Assembly (NCBI GenBank): GCA_014360105.1
Contig: JACIYD010000091.1
Location: 1 to 6,685 of the forward strand
Source of the DNA: Clostridia bacterium
Lineage (GTDB): Bacteria; Bacillota; DSM-521; Neomoorellales; SLTJ01
Direction: 5' to 3'
DNA: 6,685 nucleotides
Below are positions 1 to 6,070 of the stretch, piece after piece; within the stretch, counting starts at the first letter, position 1; each line of letters starts with the position of its first letter. Below the pieces are notes generated by a model. It was not told the DNA's origin, made no database searches, and was given only the letters and a program-made list of their open reading frames with translations. The translations under genes and the position numbers were made by a program.

Positions 1-2
1 CC

Positions 3-515
3 GGCGGCCTGGTGGTGATGGACGAAGATACCTGCATGGTCGATGTGGCCCGCTTCTTCCTGAACTTTACCCAGAGCGAATCCTGCGGCAAATGCGCCCC
101 GTGCCGCGAGGGAACCAAGCGCATGTTGGAAATCCTCACGCGCATCACCCGGGGTCAGGGCGAGGAAGAAGATATCGGCCACCTGGAACGCCTGGCGCGG
201 GTGATCAAGAGTACCGCCCTCTGCGGTCTCGGTCAAACCGCGCCTAACCCGGTGCTGACCACGCTGCAGTACTTCCGCCACGAGTACGAGGCCCACATCC
301 GCGACCGAAAGTGTCCCGCGCGTGCCTGCCGTGCCCTGATCGTCTTTCGCATTGATCCGGAGCGCTGCGACGGCTGCGGGCGCTGCCGCCGCAACTGTAG
401 CGCCGGGGCGATTCAAGGCGAGGCCAAGCAGGTTCACGTGATCGATCAGCAAAAATGCACCCGTTGCGGCACCTGCCTCGAGAAGTGCCGCCGCAACGCC
501 GTCATCAAGGAGTAG
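3..515 (+). CDS. fdhB: NAD(P)-linked formate dehydrogenase beta subunit, NuoF/HydB-like (partial, 5' end missing)
   Basis: C-terminal 170 residues of a diaphorase-type flavoprotein; the frame is open from the window edge. Seen: the NuoF-type 4Fe-4S motif ESCGKCAPC (visible residues C28, C31, C34) with its distal ligand C74 in ALCGLGQTAPNP, then a two-cluster ferredoxin tail with C122/C125/C128/C132 and C152/C155/C158/C162. The first ferredoxin motif lacks the usual proline after its last cysteine (NCSAG). Family knowledge: NuoF/HydB/HoxF proteins carry FMN and bind NAD(P)H in the N-terminal part, which lies outside this window. The tail with two extra clusters is typical of NADH- or NADP-dependent hydrogenases and formate dehydrogenases. 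Only 13 bases separate it from fdhA, so the two are almost certainly co-transcribed and form one cytoplasmic complex moving electrons between formate and NAD(P). A HydB of an electron-bifurcating hydrogenase is the main alternative, but the neighbour argues for FdhB. Whether NAD or NADP is used cannot be seen here. Confidence 0.9.
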   Translation, partial: GGLVVMDEDTCMVDVARFFLNFTQSESCGKCAPCREGTKRMLEILTRITRGQGEEEDIGHLERLARVIKSTALCGLGQTAPNPVLTTLQYFRHEYEAHIRDRKCPARACRALIVFRIDPERCDGCGRCRRNCSAGAIQGEAKQVHVIDQQKCTRCGTCLEKCRRNAVIKE

Positions 516-528
516 GGGGTGAGGCGAA

Positions 529-3216
529 GTGGAAACGGTTTCCCTAACAATTGACGGCCGCCCAGTGACCGTGCCGGCGGGGACCACCGTCCTGGAAGCG
601 GCATCCGCCGCCGGGATTACCATCCCCACCTTGTGTCACGACCCGGAGCTGACCGCGGTTGGCGCCTGCCGGCTCTGCGTGGTGGAGATCGCGGGCATGC
701 GCAACCTGCCGGCCTCTTGCGTCACCCAGGTGAGCGAAGGGATGGAGGTGCAGACGGCCTCGCCTGCGGTCATCGAAGCGCGCCGCACCATCCTGGAGTT
801 GTTGCTGGCCAGCCACCCCCAGGATTGCCTTGCCTGCGACAAGGCCGGAGACTGTCGCCTGCAGGATTACGCCTATCGCTACGGCATCCGCTCTTCGCCT
901 TTTCGCGGCGAGACCCACGCTTATGCCGTGGACGCCTCCCACCCGTTTATCTTGCGCGATCTAAACAAGTGCATTCTTTGCGGCAAGTGTGTCCGCGTTT
1001 GTGCCGAAGTGCAGGGCCGGAGTGTTATCGACTTCGCCTACCGCGGCTTTGGCACCCGGGTGATCCCCGCCTTCGACCTGCCGCTCGCCCAGGCCGACTG
1101 CGTTTCCTGCGGCAGTTGCGTGGCCGTTTGTCCCGTGGGGGCGTTGCAACCGAAGGAGATGCAGGGGCAGGGGCGCACCTGGGAACGCCGCAAGGTGCGC
1201 ACCGTTTGCCCTTACTGCGGTACCGGCTGCACCATCGAACTCAATGTGAACGACGGCCGGGTAGTGGGGGTAACTTCCGCGCCGGACGGCGCGGTCAACG
1301 GGCGGCACCTTTGCGTAAAGGGGCGTTTCGGTTACGGGTTCATCCACCACCCGGAACGGCTGCGGCAACCCCTGATTCGCAAGGAGAAGCGGTTTGTTAC
1401 CGCCGGTTGGGACGAGGCCCTGGCTTACGTGGCCGAACGGCTGGGCCGCGTCAAGGCGACCCACGGCCCGGACGCGGTGGCGGTACTGACCTCCGCCCGC
1501 TGTACCAACGAAGAAAACTATTTGATCAGCAAATTCGCGCGGGCGGTGTTGGGCACGAACAACATCGACCACTGCGCGCGCCTCTGACACGCCGCGACCG
1601 TCGCCGGTCTGGCGGCAGCATTCGGTAGCGGCGCGATGACCAACTCCATTGCCGAGATTCCCGAGGCCGACTTTATTTTCGCCATCGGGACCAACACCAC
1701 CGAAACCCACCCGGTGATCAGTCTTTTCGTGCGGCGTGCCCTCCGGCGGGGGGCGACGCTGGTAGTCGCCGATCCCCGGCGCACGGAGTTGGCGGGGCTG
1801 GCTACGGTCCATCTGGCGCACCGTGCCGGCTCGGACCTGGCTTTGCTGAACGGCCTTTGCCACGTCATCATCAAAGAAGGCTTGTGGAACCGCGAGTTTG
1901 TGGCCCAACGCACTGAAGGTTTCGAGGCGCTACGTGAGGCAGTGGCCAAATACCCGCCGGAGAAGGTCGAGGCCATCACCGGGATTAACGCGGAAACCAT
2001 TCGCCGGGTAGCGCGGGAGTATGCGCGGGCAGAGAAAGCGATGATCCTCTATACGATGGGCGTGACCCAGCACATCTGCGGCACGGCCAACGTGCTGGCC
2101 ATTGCCAACCTGGCCCTCCTCACCGGCCATATCGGCCGGCCGGGGACCGGGGTTAATCCCCTGCGCGGCCAGAACAATGTCCAGGGTGCCTGCGACATGG
2201 GTGGTCTGCCTCATGTCCTCACCGGCTACCAGAGTATCACCGACCCGGCGGTGCGGGAAAAATTCGCCGCCGCCTGGGGCCGGCCGCTGCCGGCCACGCC
2301 GGGGCTGACCGTAGGCGAGATGTTCGAGGCGGCCCTTGCGGGAAAGGTCCGGGCAATGTACATCGTCGGTGAGAACCCGGTCCTCTCCGATCCGGACGGC
2401 AAACACGTGGCCGAGGCCCTGGCCGGTCTCGACTTCCTGGTCGTCCAGGACATCTTTCTTTCGGAGACGGCCGCCTTGGCCGACGTGGTGTTGCCGGCCG
2501 CCTGCTTCGCAGAGAAGGAAGGCACCTTTACCAATACGGAACGGCGGGTCCAACTGGTACGCAAGGCGGTGGATCCCCCGGGAGAAGCCCTTCCCGACTG
2601 GCAGATCGTCTGCCGCCTGGCGACGGCCATGGGTTATCCCATGACCTATCCCGACGCCGCCGCCATCATGGAGGAAATAGCCCGCCTTACGCCGAGCTAC
2701 GGCGGTATTTCCCACCGCCGGCTAGCGCAAGGGGCAGGATTGCAGTGGCCTTGCCCCACGGCCGATCACCCCGGAACGCCTTACTTGCATGCCGAGCGTT
2801 TTACCCGCGGCCTGGGCAAGTTCCACCCGGTGGAATACGTGCCGCCGGCCGAGGAACCCGATGGTAATTATCCGCTCTTGTTGACCACCGGGCGCCGCCT
2901 CTTTCAGTATCATACAGGCACCATGTCACGGCGGGTGGCCGGGCTGGAAGCCCTTCTACCGGCAGAGTGGCTGGAGGTCAATCCCGCAGACTTGGCGGCC
3001 CTGGGCCTGACCGACGGGGAGGAGGCCCGGCTCAGCTCGCGCCGGGGCTCTCTGGTCGTCCGGGTGCGGGCGAGTACGGCGGTACCGCCCGGCCTGGTTT
3101 TCACCTCTTTCCATTTCCGGGAGTTGGCCATTAACCAGTTGACCAACCCCGCGCGGGATCCGCAGGCGAAGATTCCGGAACTAAAGGTATGCGCCGTACG
3201 CCTGGAGAAACTTTGA
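529..3216 (+). CDS. fdhA: Formate dehydrogenase alpha subunit, selenocysteine-containing (TGA at 1585-1587 read as Sec353)
   Basis: Catalytic subunit of 895 residues oxidising formate or reducing CO2 at a Mo/W bis-molybdopterin centre. Domains in order: NuoG/HydA-like 2Fe-2S (C36, C47, C50, C64); His-Cys 4Fe-4S (H96, C100, C103, C109); two ferredoxin clusters (C148/151/154/158 and C191/194/197/201); molybdopterin-type 4Fe-4S (C227, C230, C234, C262) with the conserved lysine in CVKGR; then the catalytic motif HCARL-Sec-H, matching the HCARV-U-H context of E. coli FDH-H; and a C-terminal molybdopterin-dinucleotide-binding domain from about residue 785. The TGA lies in frame between two perfectly collinear halves of one family, and a SECIS-like hairpin follows it. 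The GTG start is chosen because GGGGGTGAGG lies just upstream and the protein begins directly with the 2Fe-2S domain. Length and architecture resemble the Moorella-type NADP-dependent FdhA (from memory). It depends on SelA/SelB/SelC, which are not in this window. Mo versus W cannot be decided. Confidence 0.95.
1585..1624 (+). promoter_or_regulatory. Bacterial SECIS element directing Sec insertion at the fdhA TGA
   Basis: A hairpin follows the in-frame TGA: GTCGCC (1600-1605) pairs with GGCGGC (1611-1616) around the loop GGTCT (1606-1610). E. coli fdhF uses the same GGUCU apical loop as the SelB-binding signature, and there too 18 bases separate the UGA from it. A T also sits at position 17 counted from the TGA, where E. 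coli has its bulged U; here it can be bulged or form a G-U wobble. The outer stem is less clear than the upper one. The E. coli comparison is from memory. Confidence 0.85.
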
Positions 3217-3227
3217 TACTTTAACGG

Positions 3228-3260
3228 CAGGGTTGGCGCCGGTCTCAGGTGCCAACCCTG
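3228..3260 (+). terminator. Strong hairpin after fdhA, terminator-like but without a T tract
   Basis: CAGGGTTGGCGCC (3228-3240) pairs with GGTGCCAACCCTG (3248-3260): 13 pairs with one G-U, and a seven-base loop GGTCTCA. It starts 11 bases after the fdhA stop codon. The bases that follow (taccaaattggg) are not T-rich, so it is not a textbook intrinsic terminator. It could instead protect the 3' end of the fdhBA message or attenuate read-through into the kinase gene. Confidence 0.55.
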
Positions 3261-3482
3261 TACCAAATTGGGTTATCGATCCCCAGTTTGCCCCTTGCGC
3301 TCTTATGCTCCCACGTTGGCGCAAGCCTCGCGGGCCGAGTTGAGGCTTGCGCTGTACTTGGGGCGGGCTCGCGGCTCGTGTGCGCCCTCCGTGGCGCCGC
3401 GACTGGCCTGGCCATCCGTGGCCTTCGGTCGGCTTGCGCTGTCGCTTGTGCAAAAAGCCCGGTGTGAAATGGGTGAGGCGCA
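3261..3482. repeat. Gene-free stretch with inverted and direct repeats (possible interspersed repeat or structured RNA)
   Basis: No convincing gene or promoter is seen here. Structure is dense. GCGCAAGCCTC (3319-3329) is perfectly complementary to GAGGCTTGCGC (3342-3352) with a 12-base loop. GGGCG (3361-3365) can pair with CGCCC (3383-3387). GGCCA (3410-3414) pairs with TGGCC (3419-3423) over the loop TCCG. GGCTTGCGCTGT occurs twice exactly (3344-3355 and 3431-3442), and the core CTTGCGCT a third time at 3294-3301. Short open frames exist on both strands but have low-complexity, Ala/Arg/Ser-rich translations with no family resemblance. A dispersed intergenic repeat unit or a non-coding RNA would explain this; the sequence alone does not decide. 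Confidence 0.5.
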
Positions 3483-4418
3483 ATGCTTCGTTCCCTCTCT
3501 CACCCCCTGACCGGCAAGGTCTTGCTCGCTGCCGTCACGTGTAGCACCTTACCGGGCCTCCTGATCTACCTCTTGGGTGAGCAAACGGGACTGGCGGCCG
3601 TCAGCCTGGGTTGCCCCGGCGTCGGTTTGGCGGTCGGCCTTTACCTTTGTCACCAACTTTACCGCAAGGACGTCCTCGCCAGCGAGAAGTGCCAGCAGTT
3701 GCACCGGTTGGAAAACCTGCATGCTGCCGGCCAGCTTTCCCTGGGTTTGGCCCACGAATTGCGCAACCCGCTGGCGGCGATCAAGGGCTATCTCCAACTG
3801 TTGGCGCGCCGCCTAAGCGACAACCCCGGCACCGAGCGCTATCTCACCCTGGCGGTGGCGGAGATCGACCGGGTGGCGGGTATGCTCGAAGACTTCCTTC
3901 ACTTCTCCCGTAGCGCCTCCTCGCAGTTTTCTTTGGTCGATGTTGGGCAAATTATGGAGGAAGTACTGGCTTTCATCGCAGGGGAAGCCTTTTGCCGCCA
4001 GATAAAGGTCCACCACTGCTATGGCGGTGCCCTGCCGCCGGTTAAGGCCGACGGCGGACAACTTAAGCAGGTCTTTCTCAACCTCCTGCTTAATGCCCTC
4101 GCCGCCGTCGCCCCGGGGGGCAGGATCTGGGTGGGCTACACCTGCCTGGACGAGGCGGTGCTCATTCATATCAAAGATAATGGTTGCGGTATGGACGAAG
4201 AGATTTTGGCCCGGCTGGGCGAACCCTTCTTTACCACAAAGGTCAACGGTACCGGTCTGGGCCTGGCCTTAAGCTACCGCATCATCAAAGAGCATGGCGG
4301 TCGCGTCACCGTTGCCAGCCAACCAGGCGAGGGCACCCTTTTTAGCGTGCAATTGCCGGTGGCGAACCCGGACGATGGCGGCGGCACCGGTGCCATGGGA
4401 CGCCCCTCCCGGGTGTGA
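3483..4418 (+). CDS. Membrane-anchored sensor histidine kinase, short, no sensor domain
   Basis: A 311-residue histidine kinase. Two hydrophobic segments (about residues 12-31 and 36-57) make a hairpin anchor with almost no external loop. They are followed directly by a HisKA domain with the H-box LAHELRNPL (phosphoacceptor H91) and a HATPase_c domain: N-box with N200 and N204, G1 box DNGCGM (232-237), F-box PFF (248-250), G2 box GTGLG (256-260). The catalytic core is intact and resembles NtrB/sporulation-kinase-type proteins by family knowledge. There is no PAS, HAMP or extracellular sensing domain, so the signal may be sensed within the membrane or by a partner protein. The ATG is preceded by GGTGAGG with short spacing. 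An 18-residue Gly/Pro-rich tail follows the core. No response regulator is visible nearby, so it is an orphan here. Partner and signal are unknown. Confidence 0.9.
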   Translation: MLRSLSHPLTGKVLLAAVTCSTLPGLLIYLLGEQTGLAAVSLGCPGVGLAVGLYLCHQLYRKDVLASEKCQQLHRLENLHAAGQLSLGLAHELRNPLAAIKGYLQLLARRLSDNPGTERYLTLAVAEIDRVAGMLEDFLHFSRSASSQFSLVDVGQIMEEVLAFIAGEAFCRQIKVHHCYGGALPPVKADGGQLKQVFLNLLLNALAAVAPGGRIWVGYTCLDEAVLIHIKDNGCGMDEEILARLGEPFFTTKVNGTGLGLALSYRIIKEHGGRVTVASQPGEGTLFSVQLPVANPDDGGGTGAMGRPSRV

Positions 4419-4533
4419 GTGCGTGGCAAGGTTGCCTGGCGCGGACCCCTGTGGCCGTGGGCCGCGGGCGCCGCGGGGTGGCGGCGCAAGGCACGCGCGC
4501 CGGGGAGATGCTGCGGAGGCCGTGGCTGGCAGT
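4419..4533. other. Very GC-rich intergenic stretch with hairpins, no gene seen
   Basis: Between the kinase stop and the next hairpin the DNA is markedly richer in G+C than the flanking genes. GGCAA (4425-4429) can face TTGCC (4432-4436). GCGCCGC (4468-4474) is perfectly complementary to GCGGCGC (4481-4487) over the loop GGGGTG. A frame open across this region runs into the glycosyltransferase in the wrong frame and translates to Arg/Gly/Ala-rich sequence, so I do not call it a gene. No known RNA family signature (RNase P, tmRNA, SRP RNA, common riboswitches) was recognised. Confidence 0.4.
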
Positions 4534-4566
4534 CGCCGGCCGAGGTGCCGCACTCGCGGGCCGGCG
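4534..4566 (+). terminator. Long GC hairpin, possible terminator of the kinase gene
   Basis: CGCCGGCC (4534-4541) pairs with GGCCGGCG (4559-4566). Inside it, CGA and GTG face CAC and TCG around the loop CCG, giving a bulged rod-like stem. The downstream bases ttggattttatg are only modestly T-rich, so intrinsic termination is plausible but not certain. From here to the ribosome binding site at 4611 nothing else is recognised. Confidence 0.4.
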
Positions 4567-4610
4567 TTGGATTTTATGCCCACACTGGTGGTGGGGGGAT
4601 GCGACCGGCC

Positions 4611-4618
4611 GGGGGTGA
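4611..4618 (+). promoter_or_regulatory. Ribosome binding site supporting a TTG start
   Basis: GGGGGTGA lies six bases before the TTG at 4625. It is the only good Shine-Dalgarno in this area and fixes the glycosyltransferase start at TTG rather than at the ATG five codons downstream (4640), which would cut the first beta strand (RIGI). Confidence 0.75.
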
Positions 4619-4624
4619 AGGTTC

Positions 4625-5650
4625 TTGCGCATTGGGATTATGGGACCGATTACCTGGCGCACGCCGCCGCGGCACTACGGTCCCTGGGAGCAGGTCGTCG
4701 CTACGTTGGCCGAGGGTCTGGTGAAGAAAGGGGTCGCGGTAACCGTTTTTGCCGCCGGGGAGGCCGCGCTCAGCGCCGAGGTGCGGTGGATCTGCCCACG
4801 GCCCCTGGGGGAAGACCCGAGCCTTAACCCGAAAATCTACGAGTTCCTCCATCTGGGCTTCTGCCTGGAGCAGGCGGCCGAGTTCGATCTTTTGCACAAC
4901 CACCTTAACTGCTATCCCCTGGTTTTCAGTCCCCTGGTTAAGACGCCGATCATCACCACGCTCCACGGCTCGGCCCTGCTCGAGCCGGAAACCCGGACCA
5001 TTTACCGGCGCTTCAAGCACCTCCCTTACGTCTCCATCAGCTTGGCCGAGAGGGAAGGCCTGCCCGAACTTAACTACGTGGCCAACGTTTATAACGGTAT
5101 CAATCTCGAATGGTTTACGCTGGTGGAGGAACCAGGGGAGTACTTGCTGTTCCTGGGACGTATTTCCCCGAAAAAGGGGACTCATCTCGCGATCGAGCTG
5201 GCCCGGCGCACGGGGCTGCCGCTGGTGATTGCCGGCTATGTTCCCCCGGATGAGGAAGCTTACTTCGAAGCGCAGGTTCGGCCTCACCTGGACGAGCGTC
5301 AGATCAGCTACATCGGTCCGGTGGGGCCTGCCCAGCGCAACCGGGTGATGGGCGGCGCCCTGGCTTTGCTCCACCTCGTAACCGTGCCGGAGCCGTTCGG
5401 CCTGGTATTGGCTGAGGCCCAGGCCTGCGGCACGCCGGTGATCGGTTTCGGCAAAGGCTCGGTGCCGGAGGTAGTCTGCCACGGCGTTACCGGCTTTGTG
5501 GTGGATAACCTGGCGCAGGCAGAGGCGGCAGTGGCGGAAGTTCAACGAATCAATCGCCGTCGCTGTCGCCGGTGGGTGGAAGAGCATTTCAGCGCGGAAG
5601 CAATGGTTAACGGCTACCTGGCAGCCTATGAGGCCGTTCTTGGCCGCTAA
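4625..5650 (+). CDS. Glycosyltransferase family 4 (group 1), GT-B fold
   Basis: A 341-residue retaining-type glycosyltransferase, full length for the family. The N-terminal Rossmann half starts with RIGIMGPITWRTPPRHYGPWEQ (in two parts: RIGIMGPIT, then residues 11-22), where the HYGPWE segment replaces the more common GGxE acceptor-side motif. The C-terminal half carries YNGIN (156-160), the donor-site segment GRISPKKG (178-185) and the EX7E motif EPFGLVLAE with E256 and E264, followed by ACGTPVIG and the FVVDN turn. These are the sugar-nucleotide-binding hallmarks of GT4 enzymes. No membrane segment or signal peptide is seen, so it is cytoplasmic. Donor, acceptor and product cannot be read from the sequence; cell-surface polysaccharide, glycolipid or compatible-solute glycosides are all possible. 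It stands alone, 206 bases after the kinase and 187 before the next gene, in its own apparent transcription unit. No promoter was recognised. Confidence 0.9.
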   Translation: MRIGIMGPITWRTPPRHYGPWEQVVATLAEGLVKKGVAVTVFAAGEAALSAEVRWICPRPLGEDPSLNPKIYEFLHLGFCLEQAAEFDLLHNHLNCYPLVFSPLVKTPIITTLHGSALLEPETRTIYRRFKHLPYVSISLAEREGLPELNYVANVYNGINLEWFTLVEEPGEYLLFLGRISPKKGTHLAIELARRTGLPLVIAGYVPPDEEAYFEAQVRPHLDERQISYIGPVGPAQRNRVMGGALALLHLVTVPEPFGLVLAEAQACGTPVIGFGKGSVPEVVCHGVTGFVVDNLAQAEAAVAEVQRINRRRCRRWVEEHFSAEAMVNGYLAAYEAVLGR

Positions 5651-5656
5651 AAAGAA

Positions 5657-5668
5657 CCGGCGCGCCGG
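5657..5668. repeat. 12-base perfect palindrome after the glycosyltransferase stop
   Basis: CCGGCGCGCCGG is perfectly self-complementary and starts six bases after the TAA. It has no room for a normal RNA loop, so if it matters it would be as a DNA dyad. In GC-rich DNA it may be chance. Confidence 0.3.
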
Positions 5669-5675
5669 GGTCCAT

Positions 5676-5718
5676 GGCCGGCCCGCAAGCCTGGATTATC
5701 GGTCGGTCTGTTTTTCTT
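5676..5718 (+). terminator. Probable intrinsic terminator of the glycosyltransferase gene
   Basis: GGCCGGCC (5676-5683) pairs with GGTCGGTC (5701-5708) through eight pairs including two G-U, with a 17-base loop, followed at once by TGTTTTTCTT (5709-5718). The stem-plus-T-tract layout fits rho-independent termination. The long loop lowers confidence. The T tract runs into the -35 box of the next promoter. Confidence 0.5.
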
Positions 5719-5746
5719 GACATAGCGCTCTTTTTTACGTTAGAAT
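5717..5746 (+). promoter_or_regulatory. Near-consensus sigma-A promoter for the small HTH gene and moeA
   Basis: A perfect -35 box TTGACA (5717-5722) and a -10 box TAGAAT (5741-5746, one mismatch to TATAAT) are separated by 18 bases, in a locally AT-rich patch within GC-rich DNA. Transcription would start near 5753, giving a leader of about 85 bases before the TTG at 5838. Confidence 0.8.
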
Positions 5747-5769
5747 GACCTTAATGAAAGCGGAGGAGC

Positions 5770-5803
5770 CCTTCATGCCGCTAAAATAGCGGCACCACGA
5801 AGG
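5770..5803 (+). promoter_or_regulatory. Structured 5' leader hairpin upstream of the CQLGCF gene and moeA
   Basis: CCTTC (5770-5774) pairs with GAAGG (5799-5803), and TGCCGCT (5776-5782) with AGCGGCA (5788-5794). The loop is AAAAT, and an asymmetric internal loop (A against CCAC) lies between the two stems. It sits between the promoter and the ribosome binding site of the first gene, so it is in a position to regulate or stabilise the message. It is too small to match the Moco riboswitch as I know it. A four-codon ORF with its own GGAGG overlaps the hairpin. Confidence 0.5.
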
Positions 5804-5822
5804 ATGAAAATGGTATTGTTCG

Positions 5823-5829
5823 AAGGAGG
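5823..5829 (+). promoter_or_regulatory. Strong ribosome binding site supporting a TTG start
   Basis: AAGGAGG, eight bases before the TTG at 5838. It is the best Shine-Dalgarno match in the window and decides the start of the small gene, which has no nearby in-frame ATG. Confidence 0.8.
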
Positions 5830-5837
5830 CCGGAGCT

Positions 5838-6047
5838 TTGCGCGAGCGAAAGGGGAGCGGGGTTAAGCCGGAGGAAATCCCGGTGGAACTGAGAGAGGCA
5901 TTGCGGGCGCACGAACAAGCGGGGCGCATCACTTGCGCCCGGGCGCACGAACTGGCGGGCCAGCTCAACCTACCCCTGCGGGTGGTAGGTGAGGCCGCGG
6001 ACGCACTGGGCATCAAGATCGTCTCCTGTCAGCTAGGCTGCTTCTAG
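5838..6047 (+). CDS. Small helix-turn-helix-like protein with C-terminal CQLGCF motif, upstream of moeA
   Basis: A 69-residue protein starting at TTG behind a strong AAGGAGG. The N-terminal 15 residues are basic and loose. Residues about 31-60 (from ITCARAHELA to ADALGIK) have the helix-turn-helix spacing of small winged-helix regulators: A..LA..L.., a short LPL turn, then a second helix. The protein ends in SCQLGCF, with C64 and C68, and a third cysteine at C33; three cysteines in 69 residues of a cytoplasmic protein suggest a metal or Fe-S ligand set or a redox switch. I recall similar short proteins ending in CQLGCF in anaerobes but cannot name a characterised family. It is first in a promoter-driven unit and its stop lies 23 bases before the moeA start, so a role in sensing molybdate/tungstate or cofactor status is a reasonable inference, not a demonstrated function. 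Confidence 0.75.
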   Translation: MRERKGSGVKPEEIPVELREALRAHEQAGRITCARAHELAGQLNLPLRVVGEAADALGIKIVSCQLGCF

Positions 6048-6070
6048 TGCGCTCCGGAACGGTGTTTGCG

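Noticed and set aside
961..1908. Long antisense open frame (315 codons) over fdhA
   Set aside because: Its translation has no family motifs and is rich in Arg/Gly/Pro/Ala/His; it mirrors the GC-biased codons of the real gene on the + strand.
1636..3216. A separate molybdopterin oxidoreductase gene starting at ATG 1636
   Set aside because: It is in phase with 529-1587 across a TGA at the known Sec position and lacks the cluster and active-site part by itself; it is the second half of fdhA.
3261..3482. tRNA (for example selC) or CRISPR array in the spacer
   Set aside because: No cloverleaf, no T-loop sequence or CCA end, and the repeats are few and irregularly spaced (52 and 87 bases), unlike a CRISPR array.
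3303..3503. Antisense 66-codon ORF in the repeat block
   Set aside because: It coincides with the inverted and direct repeats, overlaps the kinase start and has no recognised family; more likely a by-product of a stop-poor repeat.
4383..4394. Perfect palindrome GGCACCGGTGCC near the kinase 3' end
   Set aside because: It lies inside the coding tail, has no loop space for an RNA hairpin, and such palindromes are expected by chance in GC-rich DNA.
4294..4827. Open frame of 177 codons spanning the kinase end, the spacer and the glycosyltransferase start
   Set aside because: It overlaps two well-supported genes in another frame and its Arg/Gly/Ala-rich translation shows no domain; no ribosome binding site of note.
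4574..5587. Long antisense open frame (337 codons) over the glycosyltransferase
   Set aside because: The + strand frame has all GT4 motifs and a ribosome binding site; the antisense frame is a shadow.
5804..5866. Leader ORF from ATG 5804 overlapping the HTH gene
   Set aside because: No properly spaced ribosome binding site, and it overlaps the strong AAGGAGG and the better-supported TTG start in another frame.
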